Of a DNA stretch of 47,241 nucleotides, positions 24,026 through 36,991 are shown piece by piece. The notes under the pieces are model-generated. The model ran no database searches. It saw nothing but the letters and a program-made list of their open reading frames with translations, and was not told where the DNA came from. How positions within the stretch are numbered: the first letter of the stretch is position 1; each line of letters begins with the position of its first letter. Both the position numbers and the translations under genes were made by a program. The stretch comes from Deltaproteobacteria bacterium CG03_land_8_20_14_0_80_45_14 (GTDB lineage: Bacteria > Desulfobacterota > BSN033 > UBA1163). The DNA lies in assembly GCA_002780715.1 (NCBI GenBank), contig PEUO01000234.1:1-47241 (forward strand), written 5' to 3'.

Positions 24026-26452
24026 ATGAACATTGCCTTCGAGCACATCCCCGTCAATATCGAAGATGAGATGAAGAAGTCCTACATGGACTACGCCATG
24101 AGCGTTATCATTGGCCGAGCCCTACCCGATGTGAGGGATGGTCTTAAGCCCGTTCATCGCCGCATTCTTTATGCGATGAATGAGTTAAATAACGATTGGG
24201 ATAAACCCTATAAAAAGTCCGCAAGAATCGTCGGCGATGTGATCGGCAAATATCATCCCCACGGTGACATGGCTGTCTACGATTCCATCGTCAGAATGGC
24301 ACAGGATTTCTCTCTCCGTTATCCCCTGGTCGATGGCCAAGGGAATTTTGGCTCCATTGATGGAGATCCCCCAGCGGCCATGCGATATACGGAAATCCGG
24401 ATGTCCAAACTCACCGCCGAATTACTGGCTGACATTGATAAAGAAACCGTCGATTTCGTTCCGAACTACGATGAATCTCTGGTTGAACCCTCGGTGCTTC
24501 CATCCAAATTCCCGAACCTCGTCGTCAATGGTTCCTCTGGGATTGCTGTGGGGATGGCCACGAATATCCCTCCTCATAACCTCGTAGAAACCATTAATGC
24601 CATTATTACCCTGATCGAAACACCTGAGATCTCCCTGGGGGAATTGATGAGCCATCTTCCTGGACCTGACTTTCCCACAGGAGGTTTCATTCACGGGAGA
24701 GAGGGAATCCGTCAGGCTTATGAAACCGGAAAGGGTGTAATCCAACTTCGAGCCAGGGCGATCATCGAGAGGGACCGAAAAGGAGAACGTGAAAATATCG
24801 TTATCACCGAGCTTCCCTATCAAACCAATAAGGCCAGGTTGATTGAACGAATCGCTGAATTGGTCCAAGAGAAAGTGATCGAGGGGATTTCCAATATTCG
24901 GGACGAATCGGATAGGGAAGGAATGAGGGTGGTCGTCGAGCTGAAACGTAACGAGGTGGCCGAGATCATCCTCAACCAGCTTTATAAACATACCCAGATG
25001 CAAACCTCTTTCGGGATCATTCTTCTGGCCATCCACCAGAATCAGCCAAAACTCCTCTCCCTCAAAGAGATGCTCCACCTCTTTGTCCAACATCGTCAAG
25101 AGGTGGTCATCCGGAGATCCCGCTATGAGTTAAATAAGGCAGAAGCCAGGGCCCATATCCTGGAAGGGTTGAAAAGGGCGCTTGACCACATTGATGCCAT
25201 CATCGCCACGATTAAGGCCTCCAAAACCCCGAAGGAGGCAAAAGATCGCTTGATGGAAAAATTCGCCCTGTCGGATCAACAGGCCCAGGCAATCTTGGAG
25301 ATGAGGCTCCAACGACTCACCAACCTTGAACAACGTAAAATTGTGGAAGAATATGAAGAGATCATCAAGTTGATCAATCGGCTGAAGGCCCTCCTTGCCA
25401 GTGAACGATTGATTCTCAATTTGATCAAGGAGGAACTCATTTCCATCCGAGATGCCTATGGAAACGAAAGGAAAACGGAAATTGTGGAGGCCGCCCCAGA
25501 AATCCGAGTCGAAGACCTCATCGCCGAAGAGGATATGGTGGTGACGACCACCCATACGGGATATATCAAGAGGAATCCCATCAGCCTTTACCGAAGTCAG
25601 CATCGCGGAGGTAAAGGGAAGGTGGGGATTAATGTCAAAGAAGAAGATTTTGTAGAGGAACTCTTCATCGCCTCAACCCATGATTACATCTTGTTCTTCA
25701 CGGATGCGGGGAGGATACACTGGATGAAGGTTCATGAACTTCCACAAGCTGGTCGCCTCACACGAGGAAAGGCCATTGTCAATCTCCTCAATCTCAATCC
25801 ACAGGAGAAGGTGACCGCTATTCTCTCCCTCAAAGACTTTCCAAAAGACAAGTTCATCACCTTTATGACCAAAAGAGGGACCATTAAGAAGACCGCTCTT
25901 GAAGCCTACAGTAATCCTCGGTCAGGTGGCATCATCGCCATTCACCTCGATGAAGGGGATGAGCTCATCTCCACTAAACTGACCGATGGAAAACTGCATC
26001 TTTTTATCAGCACCAAAGTGGGGAAGGCCATTCATTTCCCTGAAAACCAGATTAGAGATATGGGTCGTACTGCCCATGGGATCAGAGGGATTAAGATTAC
26101 AAAAGAAGATGAAGTGGTGGGGATGGAAGCGGTCGCCCCCCACACACAGATTTTGACGGTCACCGCGAATGGCTATGGAAAACGCACTCAGGCCTCTGAA
26201 TATCGAATTCAGAATAGGGGAGGGTCCGGTATCTTTACCGTGAAGAGAACGCAAAAGACTGGAGATGTGATCGGCATTAAAACCGTCGTGGATGAGGATG
26301 AATTGATGGTCATCTCCAACAAGGGAAAAATTATTCGCTTGCGGGCGGTGGATATTCCTGTTCAAGGAAGAAGCACTCAAGGGGTGAGGCTGATCAATCT
26401 CGAAGAGGGGGAACGGGTGGTCGCTGTGGCGAGGTTGGCAGAGAAAGAATAA
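24026..26452 (+). CDS. gyrA: DNA gyrase subunit A
   Basis: The 808-residue protein begins with the conserved [20 protein letters not shown], has the quinolone-determining stretch [19 protein letters not shown], the catalytic Tyr121 in AAMRYTE, and six-bladed C-terminal repeats including the GyrA box QHRGGKG. It supercoils DNA together with GyrB. Residue 82, which aligns with Ser83 of E. coli, is Met; Asp86 (E. coli Asp87) is kept. It lies upstream of dnaA, which is not the common order dnaA-dnaN-recF-gyrB-gyrA. Confidence 0.97.
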   Translation: MNIAFEHIPVNIEDEMKKSYMDYAMSVIIGRALPDVRDGLKPVHRRILYAMNELNNDWDKPYKKSARIVGDVIGKYHPHGDMAVYDSIVRMAQDFSLRYPLVDGQGNFGSIDGDPPAAMRYTEIRMSKLTAELLADIDKETVDFVPNYDESLVEPSVLPSKFPNLVVNGSSGIAVGMATNIPPHNLVETINAIITLIETPEISLGELMSHLPGPDFPTGGFIHGREGIRQAYETGKGVIQLRARAIIERDRKGERENIVITELPYQTNKARLIERIAELVQEKVIEGISNIRDESDREGMRVVVELKRNEVAEIILNQLYKHTQMQTSFGIILLAIHQNQPKLLSLKEMLHLFVQHRQEVVIRRSRYELNKAEARAHILEGLKRALDHIDAIIATIKASKTPKEAKDRLMEKFALSDQQAQAILEMRLQRLTNLEQRKIVEEYEEIIKLINRLKALLASERLILNLIKEELISIRDAYGNERKTEIVEAAPEIRVEDLIAEEDMVVTTTHTGYIKRNPISLYRSQHRGGKGKVGINVKEEDFVEELFIASTHDYILFFTDAGRIHWMKVHELPQAGRLTRGKAIVNLLNLNPQEKVTAILSLKDFPKDKFITFMTKRGTIKKTALEAYSNPRSGGIIAIHLDEGDELISTKLTDGKLHLFISTKVGKAIHFPENQIRDMGRTAHGIRGIKITKEDEVVGMEAVAPHTQILTVTANGYGKRTQASEYRIQNRGGSGIFTVKRTQKTGDVIGIKTVVDEDELMVISNKGKIIRLRAVDIPVQGRSTQGVRLINLEEGERVVAVARLAEKE

Positions 26453-26699
26453 ATTCCATCAAAAAAAACTTGATTTTTTTAAATTATGGAGTTAGTATTT
26501 GTTGTCAGATTACTGTACAATAAATTAATCCTCAATTTTTCCCCTCTTTGTCTTTAATTTCATTTATCCACAGTTGTGGAAACGTTGTGCAAAGAGACTT
26601 ATAACTAATTGAAAATGAAGATATTTTCTTTTTTGGGTCTGTCCTGCCTATTCTATCGACACCCTTCATGCAACACTTCAAACCATCTGGGTCGATTCC
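26453..26699. other. oriC: gyrA-dnaA spacer with DnaA box, candidate oriC
   Basis: TTATCCACA (26564-26572) is an exact DnaA box, followed on the opposite strand by TGTGGAAAC (26575-26583), a two-mismatch box. Together they form a small inverted pair. The spacer is strongly A/T-rich (runs of A and T at 26461-26480 and TGTACAATAAATTAA near 26513). It is directly upstream of dnaA, so the boxes could serve both origin function and dnaA autoregulation. Only one perfect box is seen, fewer than in most origins. Confidence 0.5.
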
Positions 26700-28037
26700 A
26701 TGGAAGATTTATGGCCTAAGGTGATCGATTCTTTAAAAGAAAGAGTTGGTCAACAGAATTTCGACATTTGGATTAAACCGATTCACTTTATCTCCAGGGA
26801 AGGAGAAAAGATTGAGTTAGAGGTCCCGAACCGATTCTTTAAGGAGTGGATCAACGAACACTATTCCCCCACTATTAAAGATGCGATTTCTCTCTTCACC
26901 CATATGCCTTGTCAACTCCAATTCCGAATCAGAAATGAAAAGATGAATGGAAAGGACCCTATCTCCCAACCTTTGCCAAGCTATGAACAGCAGATCCTCC
27001 ATCCTTTCCAACCCATCTCCAATCCAAAATATACGTTCGATCATTTTGTGGTGGGAGCGAGCAACCAGTTTGCCCATGCGGCTTGCCTGGCCGTGGCTGA
27101 TTTACCGGCCAAGAATTACAATCCCCTCTTTATTTATGGTGGGGTGGGATTGGGAAAGACCCACCTTCTTCACGCCATCGGATATCATATTCTGCAACAT
27201 CACATCCTTCCAGAGGTGAGGAAGATTTGTTACATCTCCTCGGAAGAGTTCACGAATGAGTTGATCAATTCGCTCCGCTATGAGAAGATGGATGAGTTTC
27301 GAAATAAATTTAGAAGGATGGATATCCTCTTGATCGATGACATCCAATTCATTGCCGGGAAAGAAAGAACCCAAGCCGAATTCTTCCATACCTTCAACTC
27401 CCTCTATGAAGCGCGGAAGCAAATCGTTGTCACCAGCGATAAGTTTCCAAAAGATATCCCTAACTTCGAAGAACGCCTTCGATCTCGTTTTGAATGGGGT
27501 TTGATCGCTGACATTCAACCACCGGACATCGAAACCAAGGTCGCCATTTTAAGAAAGAAAGCCGAAACGGAAAATATTGCTCTCCCCAATGATGTCGCTT
27601 TCTTTCTCGCTTCTCAAATCGATTCCAATATTAGAGTTTTAGAGGGATCCCTCATTCGTATCGGCGCCTTTGCTTCCCTCACCAAAACACCGATCGACAT
27701 CCAATTGGCCAAAGAAGTTTTGAAAAATATTATTAAACCTAAAGAGGAGTTCGTCTCCATCGATCTGGTTCAAAAAGTCGTCTCAAGCTTTTTTAATATT
27801 AAAATTTCAGACTTAAAGGTGAAAAGAAAAAACAAAGGTTATGTGATCCCTCGGCAGATCTCCATGTATCTCTCTCGAAAATTAACCAATGCCTCGTTAC
27901 TTGAAATCGGAGATAAATTTGGAGGAAAAGATCATTCGACCGTTCTCCATTCCATTAAAAAAGTGGAAGAAAAGATGTCCAAAGAGACCCCCTTTAAAGA
28001 AATGATAGAAAATTTGCGAAGTCGAATTAAAATATAA
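26700..28037 (+). CDS. dnaA: chromosomal replication initiator DnaA
   Basis: The 445-residue protein has domain I (VIDSLKERVGQQNFDIWIKPI), an AAA+ module with Walker A GGVGLGKTHLL, Walker B ILLIDDIQFI and the sensor region RLRSRFEWGLIADIQPPD, and the C-terminal DNA-binding signature FGGKDHSTVLHSIKKVE. It binds DnaA boxes and opens the origin. All key motifs are intact. No strong Shine-Dalgarno precedes the ATG. Confidence 0.98.
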   Translation: MEDLWPKVIDSLKERVGQQNFDIWIKPIHFISREGEKIELEVPNRFFKEWINEHYSPTIKDAISLFTHMPCQLQFRIRNEKMNGKDPISQPLPSYEQQILHPFQPISNPKYTFDHFVVGASNQFAHAACLAVADLPAKNYNPLFIYGGVGLGKTHLLHAIGYHILQHHILPEVRKICYISSEEFTNELINSLRYEKMDEFRNKFRRMDILLIDDIQFIAGKERTQAEFFHTFNSLYEARKQIVVTSDKFPKDIPNFEERLRSRFEWGLIADIQPPDIETKVAILRKKAETENIALPNDVAFFLASQIDSNIRVLEGSLIRIGAFASLTKTPIDIQLAKEVLKNIIKPKEEFVSIDLVQKVVSSFFNIKISDLKVKRKNKGYVIPRQISMYLSRKLTNASLLEIGDKFGGKDHSTVLHSIKKVEEKMSKETPFKEMIENLRSRIKI

Positions 28038-28399
28038 GCCCTACTAAGTTAAGTTATTGAATGTATGATGATGAACGAACGAAAGGAGTGAATGGAGGAA
28101 AGCCTCTTGTCCGCCAATTTGTAATTTGGATTCGGCGTTAGGCTCCCCAGAATGACCACTTACCGTCGTAGGGTAAATCAGGTGGAAATATTGTGAATTA
28201 ATGAGGAGAGCGAAGAGGATAGAATCGATTTTTTAAAAATGAAATGCATTTCCCAAACCTCTTCGGTGGAAATTAAACAGTTAAATGTTCTTTCTTTTTT
28301 TTTAGTTAGGGTCTTTTTCTTCATTTCCACAGAGATAGACGGTGAAGACGTATTATATAAAGATAAAGAATATTATAATATTATTAGGAGGTAAATACG
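28038..28399. other. dnaA-dnaN spacer (362 bp), A/T-rich, possible second part of the origin
   Basis: No gene is visible. The spacer holds near-consensus DnaA-like sequences (ATTTCCACA at 28323, TGGAAAT twice). Just before dnaN it has a very A/T-rich run from about 28355 to 28385 that would unwind easily. AGGAGG (28386-28391) is the dnaN Shine-Dalgarno. In many bacteria oriC lies between dnaA and dnaN, so a bipartite origin is possible. Confidence 0.4.
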
Positions 28400-29533
28400 A
28401 TGAATTTTGAAATTGATAAAAGGGAATTTATAAAAGGATTGGGGTTAATGCAGAGTGTCGCAGGAAGAAAAACGACTCTTCCCATACTATCCCATATTCT
28501 ATTAGAATGGGAGAAAAACTCCCTCTACCTTACCGGAACAGATTTAGAAACAGGAATTTGTGAGGAATTAATTGCGAAAATTAATCAAAAAGGAAAGGCC
28601 TCTGTTTCAGCAAATAAATTATATGAAATTGTAAAGGAATTACCCGAAGAGACCATCCATATACAGAAAAAAGATAATCAATGGATTACCCTTCAATGTG
28701 GGAAATCCATCTTTAATCTTGCAGGGTTAGATCCTGAAGAATTTCCTTCTCTTCCCACCTATCAAGAGGAAAATTTTTCAACGGTTTCGGCTCGACTCAT
28801 TCGAGAGATGATAGAAAAAACGGCTTTTGCTGCCTCCAATGAAGAATCCCGGTATCACCTCAATGGAGTTCTCTTTGCACAGAGTAAACAAGGTGGAAAG
28901 GAGATATTAAGAATGGTCGCCACAGATGGCCATCGCCTTTCTCTGGTCGATCGTGAGAATCAAAAAATTAGCGGCATTGAAGAAAAAGGAATTATCATTC
29001 CCAAAAAAGGAATTTTGGAGATTAAAAAAATCATTGGAGATCGAGATGGGGAGGAAGAGATGGGAATCTATTTCAACGCCACCCATGGTTTTTTTAAAAT
29101 GGGAAAATCTCTTACGGTGATTCGATTGATTGATGGTGAATTTCCAGAATATGAACAAGTGGTCCCAAAAGGGAATGATAAAAAATTAGTGATGGTCAAA
29201 GAGAGGATGGTCAGCTCTCTAAAGAGAGTTTCTACCATGGCCAGCGAAAGGATGGAAGGAGTAAAATTTTCTCTTAAAAAAAATTCTATGGAGATGTCCT
29301 CCTATCATCAAGACTTTGGAGATGCCAAAGAAGAAGTCGAGATGGTTTACGAAGGACCTCCTCTTCAGGTCGGATTTAACGCCAGATATTTAATCGAGGC
29401 GCTCAATGTCATCGATGCAGAAGAAGTCGTCATGGAGTTGAAGGATGAAGGGAGTCCTGGGATCCTAAGACCTTCTTCTTTCACCCCGGGGATCTCCAAT
29501 CAATTTTGCATCATCATGCCAATGAGGCTTTAA
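28400..29533 (+). CDS. dnaN: DNA polymerase III beta subunit (sliding clamp)
   Basis: The 377-residue protein starts MNFEIDKREFIKGLGLMQSVAGRKTTLPILSH and shows the three-domain clamp pattern. Later motifs are VATDGHRLSLVDRE and the C-terminal QFCIIMPMRL. It encircles DNA and tethers polymerase. The AGGAGG ribosome site is strong. The usual next gene recF is absent; gyrB follows after 51 bp. Confidence 0.97.
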   Translation: MNFEIDKREFIKGLGLMQSVAGRKTTLPILSHILLEWEKNSLYLTGTDLETGICEELIAKINQKGKASVSANKLYEIVKELPEETIHIQKKDNQWITLQCGKSIFNLAGLDPEEFPSLPTYQEENFSTVSARLIREMIEKTAFAASNEESRYHLNGVLFAQSKQGGKEILRMVATDGHRLSLVDRENQKISGIEEKGIIIPKKGILEIKKIIGDRDGEEEMGIYFNATHGFFKMGKSLTVIRLIDGEFPEYEQVVPKGNDKKLVMVKERMVSSLKRVSTMASERMEGVKFSLKKNSMEMSSYHQDFGDAKEEVEMVYEGPPLQVGFNARYLIEALNVIDAEEVVMELKDEGSPGILRPSSFTPGISNQFCIIMPMRL

Positions 29534-29575
29534 ATAGATCGTGTTACTGAATCAGCGTCATTCATTACACCTTAA

Positions 29576-31978
<2,403 letters not shown>

Positions 31979-31993
31979 GAGACTCCAAGAAGA

Positions 31994-32617
31994 ATGCTCA
32001 TCGTTGGATTGACAGGAGGGGCGGCGAGCGGAAAGACGGCTGTCTCTCAAGTCTTAAAAGAAGAGGGCGCTTATATCATCGATGCAGACCGGATTGCCAG
32101 GGAACTGGTTCAACCACACAAACCCGCCTGGAATGAGTTAATCAGGGTATTTGGCAAGGAAATCCTTCAAGAGGATGGATCCCTTCATCGAAAAAAATTG
32201 GCGGATAAAGTCTTTGCGGATCCCAAGCAGAGGAAACTCCTGAACCAGATCCTTCATCCCCGGATCAAGGAGGAGATGGATCGAAGAACGAAAGAGATCG
32301 GGCAAAAGGATCCAGAAGCGATCGTGGTGATCGATGCGCCACTCCTTGTTGAGCTTGGAAATCATCATGAGGTGGATAAACTGATTGTGGTTACTTCGAC
32401 TCAGATGCAGCAAATCGAAAGGCTGAAAGACCGGGATGGGGCTAATCCCGAGGAAGCGCTGAGAATCGTCTCCTCACAGATGGCCCTTGAGGAGAAGGTA
32501 AAATTTGCAGATTTCGTCATTCGAAATGAGGGGTTTCTCGAGGAGACGAAGAAAATGGCAAGGGAGGTTTTTCAAGAGTTAAAAAAGGTTGCGCTTCAGA
32601 CAAAAAAAAGACGCTAA
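31994..32617 (+). CDS. coaE: dephospho-CoA kinase
   Basis: The 207-residue protein starts MLIVGLTGGAASGKTAVSQVL, with the P-loop GGAASGKT, followed by DADRIARELVQP and VIDAPLLVELG. It performs the last step of coenzyme A synthesis, phosphorylating dephospho-CoA. It is 15 bp downstream of gyrB and probably in the same transcript. Confidence 0.95.
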   Translation: MLIVGLTGGAASGKTAVSQVLKEEGAYIIDADRIARELVQPHKPAWNELIRVFGKEILQEDGSLHRKKLADKVFADPKQRKLLNQILHPRIKEEMDRRTKEIGQKDPEAIVVIDAPLLVELGNHHEVDKLIVVTSTQMQQIERLKDRDGANPEEALRIVSSQMALEEKVKFADFVIRNEGFLEETKKMAREVFQELKKVALQTKKRR

Positions 32618-32620
32618 ACG

Positions 32621-32696
32621 CTTAGTGCTTCGATTCGCAAATACGATCACGTATCCTCATGCTGCGAATTGAAATAATTGCTCACTCAGCACTAAG
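32621..32696. repeat. nested palindromic repeat between coaE and rho
   Basis: CTTAGTGCT (32621-32629) pairs with AGCACTAAG (32688-32696), ATTCGCA with TGCGAAT, and ATACG-ATCA-CGTAT closes the top. The layered stems make a long cruciform-like structure. The rest of the 243-bp coaE-rho spacer is G/C-rich and shows no gene; GGGGAGGA before rho is its ribosome site. Confidence 0.65.
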
Positions 32697-32860
32697 TCCT
32701 GAGTAAATAAATACGTTACCGAATTTATGAATCGATGGACTTAGCCTGCCCTCCGCAAGTCGCCGACGCGCCAAAGCCGCTCTGGCGACGGCGCGGCTTC
32801 TGGAGGTAGGTGCTCTGCACATCGCATTAACTGCCAAAGGGGAGGATAAAGGGAAAAACC

Positions 32861-34114
32861 ATGAACATAAAAGATTTGAAAAAATTGAAGATTAATGAGC
32901 TGTACAAGATCGCCAAAGAGCTCAATGTGGAAGGGGCAAGCGGGATGAGAAAACAAGAGCTGATCTTTGCTATTCTTCAAGCCCAGACGGAGAAAAATGG
33001 CCTGATCTTTGGGGAAGGTGTGTTGGAAATCCTGCCCGATGGGTTTGGCTTTCTGAGAGCCCCCGATTACAATTATCTTCCCGGGCCAGATGACATTTAC
33101 ATCTCCCCATCCCAGATCCGGCGATTCAACCTTCGAACGGGCGATACTGTCTCAGGTCAGATTCGACCTCCAAAGGATACTGAGCGGTACTTCGCCATGT
33201 TGAAAGTTGAATTGGTCAACTATGAAGACCCAGAGGTGGCCAGGGATAAGATCCTCTTCGACAACCTCACGCCTCTTTATCCTCAGGAAAAAATCCATTT
33301 GGAAGCGGCAAATGATTCTAAAAATTACTCCGCTCGGGTGATGGACCTTCTCACGCCCATTGGAAAAGGACAGCGAGGACTGATCGTCGCCGCACCGCGA
33401 ACCGGTAAGACAATGCTTCTCCAGACAATTGCCCATAGCATCACCACGAACCACAAAGAGATTATTCTTATTGTCCTCCTCATCGATGAACGGCCTGAGG
33501 AGGTGACCGATATGGAGCGCTCCGTCGATGCAGAGGTGATCAGTTCCACTTTTGACGAACCGGCCTCGCGCCACGTTCAGGTGGCGGAGATGGTGATCGA
33601 GAAGGCCAAGCGGTTGGTCGAACATCAAAAGGATGTGGTCATTCTTCTCGATAGCATCACCCGCCTTGCAAGGGCCTATAATACGGTTGTCCCACCCAGC
33701 GGGAAGGTCCTCTCCGGAGGAATCGATGCCAATGCCCTTCAGCGACCGAAGCGTTTTTTTGGTGCGGCCAGAAACATTGAAGAGGGCGGGAGCCTGACCA
33801 TTATCGGGACAGCCCTGATTGATACAGGAAGCCGTATGGATGAGGTGATTTTCGAAGAGTTCAAAGGGACGGGAAATATGGAGATCAATTTAGATCGGCG
33901 CCTCGTAGATCGAAGGGTCTTTCCCTCCATCGATATGCAACGCTCCGGTACTCGAAAAGAGGAGCTACTCCTCGACCGTAGCGATATTAACCGCATCTGG
34001 CTCTTGAGAAAAGTCCTCCAACCGATGAACACAGTCGAAAGCATGGAATTTCTATTGGAAAAGATGCAAGCCACCAAGAACAATCGGGATTTCCTCGACT
34101 CCATGAATCAGTAG
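32861..34114 (+). CDS. rho: transcription termination factor Rho
   Basis: The 417-residue protein has the Rho N-terminal domain ([21 protein letters not shown]), the RNA-binding cold-shock fold ([20 protein letters not shown]), Walker [15 protein letters not shown], Walker [17 protein letters not shown], and the Q/R-loop region [22 protein letters not shown]. It is an RNA-dependent ATPase hexamer. The upstream spacer is long, which would allow attenuation, but I see no specific element. Confidence 0.98.
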   Translation: MNIKDLKKLKINELYKIAKELNVEGASGMRKQELIFAILQAQTEKNGLIFGEGVLEILPDGFGFLRAPDYNYLPGPDDIYISPSQIRRFNLRTGDTVSGQIRPPKDTERYFAMLKVELVNYEDPEVARDKILFDNLTPLYPQEKIHLEAANDSKNYSARVMDLLTPIGKGQRGLIVAAPRTGKTMLLQTIAHSITTNHKEIILIVLLIDERPEEVTDMERSVDAEVISSTFDEPASRHVQVAEMVIEKAKRLVEHQKDVVILLDSITRLARAYNTVVPPSGKVLSGGIDANALQRPKRFFGAARNIEEGGSLTIIGTALIDTGSRMDEVIFEEFKGTGNMEINLDRRLVDRRVFPSIDMQRSGTRKEELLLDRSDINRIWLLRKVLQPMNTVESMEFLLEKMQATKNNRDFLDSMNQ

Positions 34115-34232
34115 AAAGGAAATGAGTGGAAGTGCGGGTGATGATGGATTTCAAACACCATCACGGTGTGGTATAAAAAGAAGTTGAAAATTTGTGGAAA
34201 ATCAGTAAAATGGAAAGTTGGAGGCCATTAAG

Positions 34233-34448
34233 ATGAAAAAAGATATTCACCCTAAGATTTTTGATACGGTGATTAAATGTGCCTGTGGAGCTACCTTTGA
34301 GACGAAGAGTACGGAAAAGGAGATCCATGTAGAGATCTGCTCCAACTGTCATCCTTTCTTCACCGGAAAGCAAAAATTTTTAGATACCGCTGGAAGAATT
34401 GAGCGGTTTCAGAAAAAATATGGAAAAAAAGCAATTCAGAAGGAATAA
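34233..34448 (+). CDS. rpmE: 50S ribosomal protein L31, zinc-binding type
   Basis: The 71-residue protein begins [24 protein letters not shown] and has two Cys pairs (CAC and [11 protein letters not shown]), so it is the zinc-binding form. The ORF track starts at a TTG five codons earlier; ATG 34233 is preferred because GGAGG (34220-34224) lies 8 nt before it. rho-rpmE-(DUF1385)-prfA is a known conserved order. Confidence 0.97.
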   Translation: MKKDIHPKIFDTVIKCACGATFETKSTEKEIHVEICSNCHPFFTGKQKFLDTAGRIERFQKKYGKKAIQKE

Positions 34449-34584
34449 TTCAGACTTCCCCATTCATCACGATCCGTCCCGATCCATCACCTTTGGGCGC
34501 CCCTCTTTCTTCGGGACCAAAGGTTCATCCTATACCCCTGTCTTTCTCTCTGTTATTTTTTTAACAGGGACTCAGCATTAGTTC

Positions 34585-34705
34585 ACCCTGTTGTATAAAA
34601 ATGTCTTTTGAAGAGAATGGATGTTTTAGTCTGTCTCTAAGAAGTTTATATTATTTGTGCTAATTAAAGAAGGAGTCATTTTGGTCAATTTTTTAGCAAC
34701 AGGGT
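34585..34705. repeat. element bounded by ACCCTGTTG / CAACAGGGT
   Basis: Perfect 9-bp inverted arms lie 121 bp apart end to end in the rpmE-DUF1385 spacer (274 bp, no gene seen). A short hairpin CTGTTA-TTTTTT-TAACAG just before it (near 34552-34568) may help terminate rpmE transcription. The arm resembles the CCCTGTTAAGT arm of the element at 38167. Confidence 0.45.
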
Positions 34706-34722
34706 TCCTTGGGAGGGTTTAA

Positions 34723-35676
34723 ATGTTCTTTGGGAGAAAAGATCCCGGACAGGGACATTCTCTATCCAATCCATCTATCCCTAAAAAAAAGGAGGATCGC
34801 CTTCGAGTCGGCGGACAGGCTGTGATCGAAGGGGTGATGATGAGGTCTCCCAATTCGATGGCCATTGCGGTCCGGAAACCGAATGGCGAGATTGTAGTGA
34901 AACGGGAAAAGCTGGACTTCTTTTCTGAAAAGAAATTCTTCTCCAAACTCCCTTTGATCAGGGGGGTGATGAACCTACTCTCCGCCCTAATTTTAGGGAT
35001 GAAGGCTCTCAACTTTTCAGCCAATCAGTCCCTTGAAGAAGAGAAAGAGGTCAGTTCCTGGACCATGGGTCTTACCTTTACCTTCGCCCTCTGCTTTGGT
35101 ATCTTCCTCTTCTTCCTGGTCCCTCTCTTTTTAACGAAGTGGTTGCGGTTCGCCATCCCCATGGTTTCCACAAGCGGGATCCTCTTCAATCTGGTGGACG
35201 GAATCATCCGATTGATGATCTTCCTGGCCTACCTGTGGGCCATCTCTTTTTTCAAAGAGATTCGAAGAATCTTTCAATATCATGGGGCCGAACACAAGTC
35301 GATCTTCGCCTTCGAGTCCGGCGGGGCGTTGATGGTCGATCGGGTAAAAGGCTTCAGTTACCTTCATCCCAGATGTGGAACGAGCTTCCTTCTCATCGTC
35401 ATGGTGGTGAGCATTTTGGTCTTTGCCCTCATTCCTCACCAACTTTCATTTGGGTATAAAGTGGCCTCTCGAGTGGTCTTCATCCCTCTCATCGCAGGGC
35501 TCGCTTATGAGATCATCCGATTCGCCGATCAAAAACGCGATAGGAAGAGCATGCAATATTTCATCAAACCCGGTCTTTGGCTCCAACGGATGACCGCTCG
35601 CGAGCCTTCTGAGGACCAGATCGAGGTGGCGCTCCGTGCCCTTCAGGAAGTATTGGAATTGGAGGGACGACGGTAA
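34723..35676 (+). CDS. DUF1385 family membrane protein (YqhQ-like)
   Basis: The 317-residue protein has LRVGGQAVIEGVMMRSP near the N terminus, several hydrophobic segments (LTFTFALCFGIFLFFLVPLF, LIVMVVSILVFALI), and the conserved YHGAEHKSIFAFE and HPRCGTSFLL. DUF1385 proteins are integral membrane proteins of unknown function that commonly lie beside rpmE, prfA and prmC. GGGAGG precedes the ATG. The His/Cys pattern hints at a metal site, but no activity is established. Confidence 0.92.
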   Translation: MFFGRKDPGQGHSLSNPSIPKKKEDRLRVGGQAVIEGVMMRSPNSMAIAVRKPNGEIVVKREKLDFFSEKKFFSKLPLIRGVMNLLSALILGMKALNFSANQSLEEEKEVSSWTMGLTFTFALCFGIFLFFLVPLFLTKWLRFAIPMVSTSGILFNLVDGIIRLMIFLAYLWAISFFKEIRRIFQYHGAEHKSIFAFESGGALMVDRVKGFSYLHPRCGTSFLLIVMVVSILVFALIPHQLSFGYKVASRVVFIPLIAGLAYEIIRFADQKRDRKSMQYFIKPGLWLQRMTAREPSEDQIEVALRALQEVLELEGRR

Positions 35677-35720
35677 AAGATAATGCAATGTCAAAGCTCG
35701 AAGTCTAATAAAGATCATTC

Positions 35721-35820
35721 TGGAATAATGGAATGTTGGAATGATGGAAGAATGCGTAAAAGTGAAAATACTTTTTTCTCAACCCAATATTCCAATGTTC
35801 CATCATTCCATTCTTCCATG
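35721..35820. repeat. inverted repeat built of an 8-bp tandem motif, in the DUF1385-prfA spacer
   Basis: The left arm (35721-35754) is a run of TGGAATRW-like 8-bp units. The right arm (about 35786-35820) is its imperfect reverse complement (TTCCATCATTCCATTCTTCC). Together they can fold into a hairpin of over 30 bp with few mismatches around an A/T-rich loop. Confidence 0.65.
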
Positions 35821-35883
35821 AACTTTTTCATCTGACATTCATTTGACATTTGGCATTTGTAATTTTTCTAAAGGGAAAAAAAG

Positions 35884-36984
35884 ATGTTTGAAAAATTAGA
35901 AGAGGTCGAGCGTCGGTACGAAACACTCTCCCATCTCCTCGGCCAGCCTGAATTGATTACGAAACAAGATGAGTTCCACAAGGCTGCCAAGGAATATGCC
36001 GAACTGGGGAGGGTGGTCGATCTCTACCGAAGGCTTAAAAAATTAGAAGAGGAGATCAAGGGAAGCCAGCACCTCCTTGCTGACGAGGAAGATGAAGAAA
36101 TGAAGTGGTTGGCCAAAGAGGAACTCAATCGGCTGACCCAGGAGAAGGAAAAGGTGGGGGAGGATTTAAAAATGGCTCTTCTTCCCAAAGACCCTCATGA
36201 CGAAAAAAACATTTTGCTCGAAATCCGTGCAGGGACGGGAGGAGAGGAGGCAGGCCTTTTCGCAGGTGATCTCTTCAGGATGTATTCCAAGTTTGCAGAA
36301 AAACAGGGATGGCGAATGGAGATATTGAGCCGCCATTATGCGGGTGCGGGAGGGTTCAAAGAGATCATCGCCCTGATCGAAGGGAAAGGAGTTTACAGTC
36401 GACTGAAATTTGAGAGCGGTGTTCACCGGGTTCAGAGGGTTCCCGTTACAGAATCTCAGGGCCGGATTCATACCTCTACTGTTACCGTGGCTATCCTTCC
36501 GGAGGCAGAAGAGGTGGATGTTCAGATCGATCCGAATGATCTACGAATCGATATCTTCAGGTCATCAGGACCAGGTGGCCAGAGTGTAAACACAACAGAC
36601 TCCGCTGTCCGGATTACCCATCTCCCCACAGGAATGGCGGTGTCTTGCCAGGATGAAAAATCCCAGCACAAAAATAAGGCCAAGGCGCTTAAAATCCTTC
36701 GAGCGAGATTAATGGATAAGGCCAGGCAAGAAAAACAGATGGAGATTTCAGAGAAAAGAAGAAACCAGGTGGGGACGGGAGAACGGAGTGAACGCATCCG
36801 AACCTATAACTTTCCCCAGGGGAGAGTAACCGAACACCGGATTGGATTAACCCTTTACCGGCTGGAATCTGTCCTCGAGGGAGAGCTCGATGAAATTATT
36901 GGTGCATTGACCACACATTATCAAACGGAAGCATTGAAGGGAGAAGGGGAGAATAACAAATTTCAATTCTCAAATGCCAAATAA
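35884..36984 (+). CDS. prfA: peptide chain release factor 1
   Basis: The 366-residue protein has the N-terminal coiled coil, [22 protein letters not shown], the stop-codon tripeptide PVT in [14 protein letters not shown], and the catalytic [17 protein letters not shown] marks RF1 (UAG/UAA). The Gln of GGQ is the substrate of PrmC, encoded next. Length and motifs are normal. Confidence 0.98.
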   Translation: MFEKLEEVERRYETLSHLLGQPELITKQDEFHKAAKEYAELGRVVDLYRRLKKLEEEIKGSQHLLADEEDEEMKWLAKEELNRLTQEKEKVGEDLKMALLPKDPHDEKNILLEIRAGTGGEEAGLFAGDLFRMYSKFAEKQGWRMEILSRHYAGAGGFKEIIALIEGKGVYSRLKFESGVHRVQRVPVTESQGRIHTSTVTVAILPEAEEVDVQIDPNDLRIDIFRSSGPGGQSVNTTDSAVRITHLPTGMAVSCQDEKSQHKNKAKALKILRARLMDKARQEKQMEISEKRRNQVGTGERSERIRTYNFPQGRVTEHRIGLTLYRLESVLEGELDEIIGALTTHYQTEALKGEGENNKFQFSNAK

Positions 36985-36991
36985 TCCCCCC

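Noticed and set aside
24422-26380. Long minus-strand ORFs within gyrA
   Set aside because: Shadows of a strongly conserved gene; no motifs.
26453-26500. Possible intrinsic terminator after gyrA (A-run, TTGATTTTTTT)
   Set aside because: The stem is mostly A/T and short; not convincing as a terminator.
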